From a virus, in IMG/VR virus record IMGVR_UViG_3300025151_000290, positions 1 through 24,557 of that record: 24,557 nucleotides of DNA; one strand, written 5' to 3'. The notes beneath the pieces were generated by a model. The model made no database searches. It saw only the letters and a list, made by a program, of their open reading frames with translations, and was not told where the DNA came from. The stretch's first letter is position 1, and each line of letters opens with the position of its first letter. The translations under genes were made by a program, and so were the position numbers. Below are positions 1 through 8,093 of the stretch, in pieces.

Positions 1-2082
1 ACCGGAGAGATTGGGGATGTGTATAGCATACAAAATCTTAAAATAGCTTTACCTAAAACATCTAACTCGTACGAATTTAAAAAAGGCACTTGGGGTAGAA
101 TAGATTATCCAAAGGAACTTGAAAAAATAAAAAGTGTATTTGAGTGGAACCAAATGCCGGAATATTTTAAAGAAAAGTATTATGACTATATTGACGAAGA
201 GTTTAAACGCCGTGATGAAGGCTTTTCATTCGTTAACAAAGGTATTCCTACTTATATTACTGGTTCTCATTACATGTACTTGCAGTGGTCTAAAATTGAC
301 GTGGGTGCCGCTGAATTCAGAGAGTCAAACAGATTATTTTTTATATTCTGGGAAGCATGTAAAGCCGATCAAAGATGTTATGGAATGTGCTATCTCAAAA
401 ACCGACGCTCTGGTTTTTCGTTCATGGCATCATCCGAACTCGTTAATCAAGCTACAATATCTTCCGATTCACGGTTTGGGATATTGTCCAAATCTGGGGC
501 CGACGCTAAAAAAATGTTCACAGATAAAGTTGTACCCATATCTGTTAACTACCCCTTCTTTTTCAAGCCAATACAGGATGGAATGGACCGGCCAAAAACA
601 GAGCTGGCATACAGAGTACCAGCGTCGAAACTTACGCGAAGAAAATTGGATCAAGGCCAAGGGCCGGAGGAACTTGAAGGCCTCGACACAACAATCGACT
701 GGAAGAACACAGGCGACAACTCGTACGACGGGGAGAAATTAAAACTGCTTGCGCACGATGAAAGCGGTAAATGGGAAAGACCTGATAACATATTAAATAA
801 CTGGCGAGTTACAAAAACAACACTTAGGCTAGGATCTAGAATTGTAGGTAAGTGTATGATGGGCTCAACATCAAACGCATTAGACAAAGGTGGAGCAAAC
901 TTCAAAAAGTTATATGAAGATTCAGACGTTACTAAACGAAACCGCAATGGACAGACTTCTTCGGGACTATATTCTTTGTTCATACCTATGGAATGGAACT
1001 ACGAAGGATTTATTGATTCTTATGGACACCCTGTCTTTGATACACCAGCAGAACCAGTTGAAGGCCCATATAGCGAGCTCATTGACCAAGGAGTAATTGA
1101 ACACTGGCAAAATGAAGTTGACGGTCTTAAAAGTGATCAAGACGGTTTAAATGAATACTACCGTCAGTTTCCAAGAACAGAGCAGCATGCTTTTAGAGAT
1201 GAAGCGAAAGAATCTTTATTTAATCTAACTAAGATTTACGAACAAATAGATTACAATCAGGAAGTTCAAAATAGCATGCAAGTTTCAACAGGAAACTTTC
1301 AATGGTTAAACGGACAGCAAGATACCGAAGTTATTTTTTCGCCAAATTCTAATGGAAGATTCAAAATAAGTTGGGTACCACCAAAAAATTTACAAAACCG
1401 TGTAATAGTAAAAAACGGTATTAAATATCCAGGTAATGAACACGTGGGTGCTTTTGGATGTGACTCATATGATATATCTGGAACAGTTGATAAAAGAGGA
1501 TCTAAAGGATCTTTGCATGGGCTAACTAAGTTTAGCATGGAAGATGCTCCGCCAAATATGTTTTTTTTAGAATATATTGCACGACCTCAAACAGCTGAAA
1601 TATTTTTTGAAGATGTGCTTATGGCGTTGGTGTTTTATGGAATGCCAATACTTGCAGAAAACAATAAGCCTCGCCTGCTTTATTATTTAAAACGAAGAGG
1701 GTATAGAGGTTTCTCAATGAATAGACCGGATAAGCTTTGGAATAAATTATCTGTTACAGAAAAAGATATAGGTGGAATACCAAACTCGTCTGAAGATATT
1801 AAGCAAGCGCACGCCGCCGCAATTGAAAGTTATATAGAAACATATATAGGGCAAGTAAGTGAAGGCGCATATGGTGATATGTATTTTCAAAAAACGCTGG
1901 AAGATTGGGCGGGATTTAATATAAACAATAGAACAAAGTTTGACGCAACAATTAGCTCAGGCTTAGCTATTATGGCTTGCAATAAAAATAGATATAGGCC
2001 ATCGGCAGAAAGGGTTATTAAATCTATGCCGCTTGGGTTTAAAAAATACAACAATAAAGGATATAGTTCAAAAATAATATAA
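1..2082 (+). CDS. terL: Terminase large subunit (TerL), 5'-partial
   Basis: This is the DNA-packaging motor: an ATPase that drives DNA through the portal, plus an RNase H-like nuclease that cuts the concatemer. The reading frame is open to base 1. A GTG at 19 is the first possible start, but codons upstream of it are also open, so the true start probably lies outside the window. Counting from that GTG (687 residues), I see a degenerate Walker A region (KNRRSGFS, 127-134), a Walker B (LLAHDE, 243-248), a coupling-type motif (GSTSN, 282-286), and nuclease-type acidic positions around D482/D485, E518, the ENN at 547-549, and D642. The N-terminal segment around 75-90 (GIPTYITGSHYMYLQW) is typical of crAss-like and related marine phage terminases. 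The portal follows after three bases, a universal packaging-gene arrangement. A GC-rich patch sits at about 600-760. Confidence 0.93.
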   Translation, partial: TGEIGDVYSIQNLKIALPKTSNSYEFKKGTWGRIDYPKELEKIKSVFEWNQMPEYFKEKYYDYIDEEFKRRDEGFSFVNKGIPTYITGSHYMYLQWSKIDVGAAEFRESNRLFFIFWEACKADQRCYGMCYLKNRRSGFSFMASSELVNQATISSDSRFGILSKSGADAKKMFTDKVVPISVNYPFFFKPIQDGMDRPKTELAYRVPASKLTRRKLDQGQGPEELEGLDTTIDWKNTGDNSYDGEKLKLLAHDESGKWERPDNILNNWRVTKTTLRLGSRIVGKCMMGSTSNALDKGGANFKKLYEDSDVTKRNRNGQTSSGLYSLFIPMEWNYEGFIDSYGHPVFDTPAEPVEGPYSELIDQGVIEHWQNEVDGLKSDQDGLNEYYRQFPRTEQHAFRDEAKESLFNLTKIYEQIDYNQEVQNSMQVSTGNFQWLNGQQDTEVIFSPNSNGRFKISWVPPKNLQNRVIVKNGIKYPGNEHVGAFGCDSYDISGTVDKRGSKGSLHGLTKFSMEDAPPNMFFLEYIARPQTAEIFFEDVLMALVFYGMPILAENNKPRLLYYLKRRGYRGFSMNRPDKLWNKLSVTEKDIGGIPNSSEDIKQAHAAAIESYIETYIGQVSEGAYGDMYFQKTLEDWAGFNINNRTKFDATISSGLAIMACNKNRYRPSAERVIKSMPLGFKKYNNKGYSSKII

Positions 2083-2085
2083 TAA

Positions 2086-4491
2086 ATGGTTAATACTAAT
2101 TACAAAAGCTCGTTTCCCGACCAGGTGGTACCTAATGAGGAAAAGCAGTCATTAGAGTATGGTTTGCAAGTAGCGAGAGCTATTGAAGGCGAGTGGTTTA
2201 GAAATAACCGCGGCGGTGATCGATTTACCGCTAATTTTCAGGAATATCATAGACGCAGGCTATATGCCCGCGGGGAGCAATCAATACAGAAGTATAAAGA
2301 TGAGTTATCTATTAATGGTGATTTGTCTTATTTAAACTTAGATTGGAAACCCGTTCCTGTTATACCTAAATTTGTAGATATTGTTGTTAACGGAATGTCA
2401 CAGCGTAATTATGAGATAAAAGCATTTGCGCAAGACCCTGTAGCCCAAAAGAAAAAAACAGAATACGCTAAAAACATAATGCTTGATATGAACCATTACA
2501 ATCAGTTAATGGAATTATCACAGCAAACTGGTATAGATTATTTTTATTCTAATAACCCTGAAGAACTGCCAAAAAATAAAGAAGAGTTTGAGCTTCATAT
2601 GCAGCTTGATTATAAAGAAGCTGTTGAAATGGCTGTAGAGCAGCTAATAAATAATTCTTTAGATAAAAATAAATATGACCAAATTCGTAAAAGAGTTATT
2701 TATGATTTAGTTGTATGTGGAATTGGGGCTGCTAAAACACAATATAATAAATCTAATGGCCTACAGGTTAAATATGTAGACCCTGCAAATCTTGTATATT
2801 CATACACTGAAGACCCGAACTTTGATGACTTATACTATATAGGTGAGGTTAAACAAATTTCATTATCTGAAGTTGCTAAATTGTTTCCGCATCTTACAGC
2901 AAAAGATCTTGAAGAAATACAAAATTATCCAGGTAATAATGATTATATAAGAAATTATTATGGCCAAAATGATAATGATACAATTAGTGTATTATTTTTT
3001 GAATACAAAACTTTTGATAAACAGGTATTCAAAATTAAAAAAACAGAATTTGGATTAGAAAAAGCTTTACAAAAAGAAAGTTATTTCAATCCACCTGAAA
3101 ATGATAATTTTGACAAAGTTGAAAGAGTCATAGAAGTATTATATTCAGGGGCTAAAATATTAGGGCACGAAAAAATGCTTTCTTGGAAGTTGGCAGAAAA
3201 TATGACGCGCCCATATTCGGATTCACCTAAAGTAGAAATGAATTATACTTTAGTTGCGCCGCGAATGTATAAAGGTAAAATTGAATCGTTAGTAAGCCGT
3301 ATTACTGGGTTTGCAGATATGATTCAATTAACTCATTTAAAATTACAGCAAGTAATGTCGCGTATGGTACCTGACGGTGTATACGTGGATGTTGATGGCT
3401 TAGCTGAAGTAGATCTTGGCAACGGAACAAACTATAATGCGGCAGAAGCATTAAATATGTATTTCCAAACCGGTAGTATAGTAGGTAGATCATTTACGCA
3501 AGATGGTGATATGAACCCTGGTAAAGTGCCAATTCAAGAGCTGCAAACATCATCAGGCCAAGGCAAAATTGCGTCACTTATAAATACGTATCAATATTAT
3601 TTACAAATGATACGCGATGTGACCGGGTTAAATGAGGCAAGAGATGGAAGCCAGCCGGATAAAAACGCTTTAGTTGGACTACAAAAACTAGCGGCAGCAA
3701 ATTCAAATACTGCTACGCGCCATATTTTGCAGTCAGCATCGTATATTACTTTAAGAGTTTGTGAAAATGTCGCTTTAAAAGCAAAGGATATATTTGAGTT
3801 TTCTTTAACAGAAGAATCTTTAATCGAAAGTATTAACCAATTTAATGTTGAAACGCTAAAAGAAATAGCTAATTTACATCTGCATGATTTTGGTATATAT
3901 TTAGAATTAGAGCCAGACGAAGAGGAAAAGGCTCAGCTCCAACAAAACATACAAGCTTCTTTACAAGCTGGCGCAATATATTTAGACGATGTAATAGAAA
4001 TACAACGTATTAAAAATATTGACTTAGCAAATAAATATTTAAAGCTTAAGCGCCGTAAAAAGCAAGAAGCTGATCAAGCGGCTCAGCAGGCTAATATAGA
4101 AGCACAAGCCCAGGCAAATGCACAAGCCTCAGAAGCAGCCGCTCTTGCAGAATTACAAAAACAACAAGCGCTTACTGAAAGTAAATTACAACTTGAGCAA
4201 GGTAAATCTCAATTTGAAATAAACAAACTTGAGCGCGAAGCGGAAATTAAAATGCGTTTAATGGAATTAGAATTCCAATTTAATAAACAATTAGCTGAAG
4301 AGCAAGCAAAAGTAATTCAAGCAAAAGACGCTTATAAGGAAGATCGCAAAGACGATAGAACTAAAATACAAGCAACACAGCAATCTGAGCTTATCGATCA
4401 GAGAAAAAACGATACAGCCCCTAAGAAATTTGAATCTTCTGGATTTGATGTTCTTGGCGGATTTAGCTTAGGACAGTTTGAGCCTAAGTAA
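2086..4491 (+). CDS. Portal protein with long C-terminal coiled coil
   Basis: This is the dodecameric ring at one capsid vertex through which DNA is packaged and ejected. Evidence is its place directly after the terminase, its length of 801 residues (long for portals but usual for crAss-like phages), and its layout. There is an alpha/beta N-terminal body (1-380), a region at about 390-540 rich in helices with a loop ending in RDVTGLNEARDGS near 510-520 (portal stem/crown type), and an Ala/Gln/Glu-rich coiled coil at about 650-770. It ends in a short tail rich in Gly, Phe and Leu. The extended C-terminal helix would project as a barrel into the capsid. The start follows the terminase stop by three bases, suggesting translational coupling. 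The leader (aataatataataa) has no Shine-Dalgarno. Confidence 0.88.
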   Translation: MVNTNYKSSFPDQVVPNEEKQSLEYGLQVARAIEGEWFRNNRGGDRFTANFQEYHRRRLYARGEQSIQKYKDELSINGDLSYLNLDWKPVPVIPKFVDIVVNGMSQRNYEIKAFAQDPVAQKKKTEYAKNIMLDMNHYNQLMELSQQTGIDYFYSNNPEELPKNKEEFELHMQLDYKEAVEMAVEQLINNSLDKNKYDQIRKRVIYDLVVCGIGAAKTQYNKSNGLQVKYVDPANLVYSYTEDPNFDDLYYIGEVKQISLSEVAKLFPHLTAKDLEEIQNYPGNNDYIRNYYGQNDNDTISVLFFEYKTFDKQVFKIKKTEFGLEKALQKESYFNPPENDNFDKVERVIEVLYSGAKILGHEKMLSWKLAENMTRPYSDSPKVEMNYTLVAPRMYKGKIESLVSRITGFADMIQLTHLKLQQVMSRMVPDGVYVDVDGLAEVDLGNGTNYNAAEALNMYFQTGSIVGRSFTQDGDMNPGKVPIQELQTSSGQGKIASLINTYQYYLQMIRDVTGLNEARDGSQPDKNALVGLQKLAAANSNTATRHILQSASYITLRVCENVALKAKDIFEFSLTEESLIESINQFNVETLKEIANLHLHDFGIYLELEPDEEEKAQLQQNIQASLQAGAIYLDDVIEIQRIKNIDLANKYLKLKRRKKQEADQAAQQANIEAQAQANAQASEAAALAELQKQQALTESKLQLEQGKSQFEINKLEREAEIKMRLMELEFQFNKQLAEEQAKVIQAKDAYKEDRKDDRTKIQATQQSELIDQRKNDTAPKKFESSGFDVLGGFSLGQFEPK

Positions 4492-4507
4492 TATTTTTTT
4501 TTATTAA

Positions 4508-4524
4508 TTTTATAATATTTTATC
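4508..4524 (+). promoter_or_regulatory. A/T-only leader shared with the leader at 7245
   Basis: The 17 bases before the scaffold-like gene (TTTTATAATATTTTATC) match 15 of 17 with those before the gene at 7262, and both run straight into ATGGCA. A TTTATTAA lies just upstream in both. This may be a promoter element or a translation-enhancing leader. Low base complexity makes chance similarity possible, so confidence is low. Confidence 0.25.
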
Positions 4525-5730
4525 ATGGCAGAAGTAGTCAAGCAAGAAGGCGAATTTAAAGTAAAGCCTCGCAAAATGAAAAAACTTTCTGAGACACCTG
4601 AAACTATTAAAGTAGATTTGTCTCAAAAAGCGGAAGAAAAAGAAAAAACAGGTGATACCATTAAGGTAGACCTTACCGAAAAAAAAGAAGAAGATGCCGT
4701 TCAAATCAATACAGCAGATGAGAGCAATGCTCCTGTCGAAGAATCCGGAAACTCGCAGAGTAGCGAAGAGGTGGTTGAAGAAGTACGGCAGCCCGAAGAA
4801 ACGGTAGAAGAAACACCTGTAATACAGGAAATAACAGAAGAAGAAGTACAAGAGCAGGCTGAAAATTTGCAAGAACAAGTCAAAGAAGAGGTTCAGCAAT
4901 TAAAAGAGTCTGGCAAACCATTACCAGAAAACATTCAAAAGGTTGTAGACTTTATGGATGAAACTGGCGGAACATTAGAAGATTATGTTAGATTAAATGC
5001 TGATTATTCTAATGTAGATAATAATACGCTTTTGCGGGAATACTATCGCCAAAGCAAACCTCATTTAGACTCTGAAGACGTAAGTATTCTATTAGAAGAT
5101 TTTACGTGGGACGAAGATGTAGATGATGAAAAAGATATACGCAAGAAAAAAATTGCGTACAAAGAAGAAGTTGCAAAAGCCAAAGGCTTTTTAGAGGGAC
5201 TGAAAGATAAATATTACGATGAGATCAAGTTGAGACCAGGCGTAACTCAGGAACAACAAAAAGCAGTTGAGTTTTTCAATCGATATAACGAAGAGCAGCA
5301 GCTTATAAAGGAGCGTACTGAAGATTTTCAAAGTCGCACAAAAAACTATTTTGGCCAAGATTTCAAAGGTTTTGATTTCAAATTAGGTGAAAAAAAGTTT
5401 AGGTATGGCATAAAAGATAATTCTTCGGTAGCAAATAATCAATCAGATATAAGTAACTTTATCAAGAAGTTCTTGAATGACAAAGGTGAGGTGTCTGATT
5501 TAAATGGTTATCATAAAGCTTTATATGTAGCTAACAATCCTGATCGAATTATAAATCATTTTTATGAGCAGGGACGTGCTGATGCAGTTCGCGATTTAAC
5601 AGCTAAATCTAAAAATATTAGCAATGAACCGCGACAAACTCAGGACGGCAATGTATTTATTAATGGTTTAAGGGTTAAGTCTGTTAGTGGCGTTGATTCT
5701 TCAAGACTTAAAATTAAAACAAAACGTTAA
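4525..5730 (+). CDS. Probable capsid scaffolding protein
   Basis: It is 401 residues long and lies between the portal and the major capsid protein, the classic site of a scaffold gene. Residues 50-130 are extremely rich in Glu/Gln with predicted coiled-coil character, the middle (130-230) is acidic and helical, and the last residues (SSRLKIKTKR) are strongly basic. An acidic helical body with a basic C-terminus that contacts the coat protein is the usual design of phage scaffolds. The N-terminus carries a short repeat, TIKVDLSQK (27-35) and TIKVDLTEK (45-53). There are no membrane segments or enzyme motifs. The role is inferred from position and composition; an internal head protein is the alternative. 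The start at 4525 has no Shine-Dalgarno but shares its A/T leader with the gene at 7262. Confidence 0.65.
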   Translation: MAEVVKQEGEFKVKPRKMKKLSETPETIKVDLSQKAEEKEKTGDTIKVDLTEKKEEDAVQINTADESNAPVEESGNSQSSEEVVEEVRQPEETVEETPVIQEITEEEVQEQAENLQEQVKEEVQQLKESGKPLPENIQKVVDFMDETGGTLEDYVRLNADYSNVDNNTLLREYYRQSKPHLDSEDVSILLEDFTWDEDVDDEKDIRKKKIAYKEEVAKAKGFLEGLKDKYYDEIKLRPGVTQEQQKAVEFFNRYNEEQQLIKERTEDFQSRTKNYFGQDFKGFDFKLGEKKFRYGIKDNSSVANNQSDISNFIKKFLNDKGEVSDLNGYHKALYVANNPDRIINHFYEQGRADAVRDLTAKSKNISNEPRQTQDGNVFINGLRVKSVSGVDSSRLKIKTKR

Positions 5731-5749
5731 AACTTAAAATTTATACAAA

Positions 5750-7180
5750 ATGGCATTATCACCTTTGTATGGCTCGTTGATCCCAACAGCTAAAAAACAA
5801 ACCGGCACTGGTAACTATATTGACTTTACAAGTGGTGCTGGTAATGACTTTTCTCAACAATATCTACCTGAAATTTATGAAGCAGAGGTAGAGCGCTACG
5901 GAAACCGTACGCTTTCTGGCTTCCTTCAAATGGTAGGTGCTGAGATGCCTATGACTTCTGACCAAGTCGTATGGAGTGAGCAAAACCGCTTACACGTTTC
6001 TTATGACGCATGTACCCTAGCCGCTACTGGCGATGCTACCCTTACTGTTCAAGACAGTGATAGCAGCATTGTAGGAGGAGCTGGTAAACATCACGCTATT
6101 CGTAAGAACTCTTTGATTGTTATCCTTGATCCTGATACAGGAACAGAAGCTAAAGCTTTTGTTAGCGCCGTTACAGGTACTACAGTAGAAGCTCATCCTT
6201 TTGGAGCAACTGCTTGGGCTCAGGCTCTTGTAGACGCAGATGCTTTGAAAGTATTTGTTTATGGTTCTGAATTTGGAAAAGGAACTGGCGCTATGGAAGG
6301 TTCAGTTGAGCCATCATTTACTCAGTTCAGCAATTCACCTATCATCATTAAAGACCACTACGGTGTTAATGGTTCTGACACAGCTCAGATTGGTTGGGTA
6401 GAAGTTGCTACTGAAGACGGTGCTTCTGGATTCCTATGGTATTTGAAAGCTGAGTCTGAAACTCGCTTGCGCTACCAAGACTACCTTGAAATGACTATGG
6501 TTGAAGCTGAAAAAGCTAGCCAAACTACTGGTATTTCAGCTGGTGGTGCTGGAGCTAAAGGTACTGAAGGTCTTTTTGCAGCTATTAGCAGCCGCGGAAA
6601 TGTATATTCAGCTTTCCCAGCAGACTTAGATTCTTTTGATGAAATTCTTAAAAATCTAGATGGTCAAGGTGCTATTGAAGAAAACATGCTTTTCTTAGAT
6701 CGCACTACTAATCTAGCTTTTGACGATATGCTTGCAGGTCTTTCTGCCGGTAACAACGGAGGTACTGCTTATGGACTATTTGAAAACTCTGAAGAAATGG
6801 CTTTGAATCTTGGATTCACCGGCTTCCGCAGAGGCTCTTATGACTTCTATAAGACTGACTGGAAATATTTGAACGACGCATCTACTCGTGGATTTGACTC
6901 TAGCTTTGGAGCTTCTGCAGAAGATTCAATTGATGGTGTTCTTATTCCAGCTGGTACTTCTACTGTATATGACCAAATCCTTGGTACTAACATCCGTCGA
7001 CCATTCCTTCACGTACGCTACCGCGCTTCTGAAGCAGATGATCGTCGTTTGAAAACTTGGATTACTGGTTCTGTAGGTGGAGCATTTACTTCAGCTGAAG
7101 ACTCTATGAACGTACACTTCTTGTCAGAAAGATGTTTGTGTGTTCAAGGTGCTAACAACTTCGTATTGTTGAAGAAATAA
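5750..7180 (+). CDS. Major capsid protein (HK97-fold type)
   Basis: This is the coat protein of the icosahedral head, 476 residues long. Evidence: it follows the portal and scaffold genes. It has an N-terminal arm (about 1-40), then an E-loop-like stretch and helices (ERYGNRTLSGFLQMVG near 45-60). An apparent beta-rich insertion spans about 90-160. The P/A-domain part ends in a conserved C-terminal segment (IRRPFLHVRYRASEADDRR near 425-445) typical of crAss-like and related marine phage capsid proteins. Codon use is distinct: of 18 Arg codons, 9 are CGC, 6 CGT, 1 CGA and 2 AGA, whereas the next gene uses AGA for 8 of 12. This fits the most abundant protein of the virion. An intrinsic terminator follows 20 bases after the stop, so a short abundant capsid transcript is likely. 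Confidence 0.87.
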   Translation: MALSPLYGSLIPTAKKQTGTGNYIDFTSGAGNDFSQQYLPEIYEAEVERYGNRTLSGFLQMVGAEMPMTSDQVVWSEQNRLHVSYDACTLAATGDATLTVQDSDSSIVGGAGKHHAIRKNSLIVILDPDTGTEAKAFVSAVTGTTVEAHPFGATAWAQALVDADALKVFVYGSEFGKGTGAMEGSVEPSFTQFSNSPIIIKDHYGVNGSDTAQIGWVEVATEDGASGFLWYLKAESETRLRYQDYLEMTMVEAEKASQTTGISAGGAGAKGTEGLFAAISSRGNVYSAFPADLDSFDEILKNLDGQGAIEENMLFLDRTTNLAFDDMLAGLSAGNNGGTAYGLFENSEEMALNLGFTGFRRGSYDFYKTDWKYLNDASTRGFDSSFGASAEDSIDGVLIPAGTSTVYDQILGTNIRRPFLHVRYRASEADDRRLKTWITGSVGGAFTSAEDSMNVHFLSERCLCVQGANNFVLLKK

Positions 7181-7200
7181 GCATTATTTTTTACAAAAAT

Positions 7201-7230
7201 TACCCTCGTTTAATTACGGGGGTAGTTTTT
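7201..7230 (+). terminator. Intrinsic terminator after the capsid gene
   Basis: TACCCTCG (7201-7208) pairs with CGGGGGTA (7217-7224), an 8-bp stem with one G-T wobble around an 8-base loop. It is followed at once by GTTTTT and a T-rich run. It lies 20 bases past the capsid stop codon and about 30 before the next start, the expected place for ending or attenuating the capsid transcript. Confidence 0.85.
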
Positions 7231-7244
7231 ACTTTTATTAACAT

Positions 7245-7261
7245 TTTTATTATATTATATC
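7245..7261 (+). promoter_or_regulatory. A/T-only leader matching that at 4508
   Basis: TTTTATTATATTATATC lies directly before ATGGCA and matches the leader of the scaffold-like gene at 15 of 17 positions. It falls just downstream of the capsid terminator, where a new promoter would be useful. The canonical Bacteroidetes -7/-33 elements (TAnnTTTG, TTTG) are not evident, so this is tentative. Confidence 0.25.
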
Positions 7262-8029
7262 ATGGCAAAAAAAGAAAAAGTAGCGAAAGCTACATCAGGT
7301 TGGGAAGTTAAAGACAGACATTATTATTTAGTCGGCAAATCCCCATTAACGTATACAATTCCATCGCGGCATTCTGCAAAAAGATCATTATTATGGTTTG
7401 ACACAGAATCTAATTCGCAAAGAGAATTAAGATATGCAACTAATCAAAACTCTCCATTTGTAGATGAACAAAACGGGGAAGTAACATTAGGGCATATTAT
7501 GTTTAAAAACGGACATTTATTTGTTCCTAAAGAAAAACAATCGTTGCAAAGATTGCTTTCATTATATCACCCGTATTTAGGAAAACGGTATATGGAGCAT
7601 GATGCTATTGTTGAAGCAGAAGATGCTCTTGATAATATTGAACTTGAATTAGAAGCCTTAAACATGGCGATTACCATGGATATTGATATGGCTGAAGCTA
7701 TTGTTAGGGTTGAAACAGGAAGTTCTGTTTCTAAAATGAGTTCAAAAGAAATAAAAAGAGATCTTCTTTTATTCGCTAAAAGAAACCCAGGTTTGTTTTT
7801 AGAGCTTGCTAATGATGAAAATGTACAGCTTCGTAATTTTGCAATAAAAGCAAAGGAAGCCGGTATAATTACTCTTTCGCAAGACCAAAGAACGTTTTCT
7901 TGGGCATCAAATGATAAAAAACTAATGACAGTTCCATTTGATGAAAATCCATATTCAGCTTTTGCTGCCTTCTTGCAAACAGACGAAGGCGTAGAAGTTT
8001 ACAAATCAATAGAAAAAAAGTTTGCATAA
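7262..8029 (+). CDS. Conserved structural-module protein, unknown function
   Basis: The 255-residue product is soluble, with no signal peptide or membrane segment. The N-terminal half is beta-rich, with a recognisable stretch, YTIPSRHSAKRSLLWFDT near 30-47, and HIMFKNGHLFVPKEKQSLQ near 78-96. The C-terminal half is helical: an acidic stretch near 115-150 (EAEDALDNIELELEALN), then a segment resembling a small helical DNA- or protein-binding fold. Genes of this type follow the capsid gene in uncultured marine phage contigs as I remember them, but I know no assigned function. A head-completion, decoration or packaging-accessory role is possible from position. It is bracketed by two terminator-like hairpins, so it may be transcribed separately from its neighbours. 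Arg codons are mostly AGA (8 of 12), unlike the capsid gene. Confidence 0.8.
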   Translation: MAKKEKVAKATSGWEVKDRHYYLVGKSPLTYTIPSRHSAKRSLLWFDTESNSQRELRYATNQNSPFVDEQNGEVTLGHIMFKNGHLFVPKEKQSLQRLLSLYHPYLGKRYMEHDAIVEAEDALDNIELELEALNMAITMDIDMAEAIVRVETGSSVSKMSSKEIKRDLLLFAKRNPGLFLELANDENVQLRNFAIKAKEAGIITLSQDQRTFSWASNDKKLMTVPFDENPYSAFAAFLQTDEGVEVYKSIEKKFA

Positions 8030-8062
8030 CGCGTAATATTAATATAGAGCGGTAGCGTTATG
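8025..8062 (+). repeat. Inverted repeat spanning the stop codon at 8027
   Basis: CATAACGC (8025-8032, overlapping the TAA stop) is the exact reverse complement of GCGTTATG (8055-8062). The right arm lies inside the loop of the terminator hairpin at 8046-8072, so the two pairings cross. They would either compete or form a pseudoknot. Confidence 0.6.
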
Positions 8063-8077
8063 TTGCCGCTCTTTATT
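8046..8077 (+). terminator. Terminator-like hairpin after the 255-residue gene
   Basis: AGAGCGG (8046-8052) pairs perfectly with CCGCTCT (8066-8072) around a 13-base loop, followed by a short and imperfect T tract (TTATT). It stands in the gap between two same-strand genes, 17 bases past a stop codon. It is weaker than the capsid terminator, so readthrough is likely, and its loop can pair with sequence upstream. Confidence 0.6.
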
Positions 8078-8093
8078 AAGACAATTAAAACTC

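Noticed and set aside
134-742. 202-residue frame on the + strand inside the terminase gene
   Set aside because: It lies wholly within the terminase in another frame, has low-complexity Cys/Leu/Thr runs and no recognisable motif.
4510-4899. 129-residue minus-strand frame rich in Phe and Leu
   Set aside because: It is the antisense of the Glu/Lys-rich scaffold N-terminus; the Phe-rich composition is a by-product of GAA/AAA codons.
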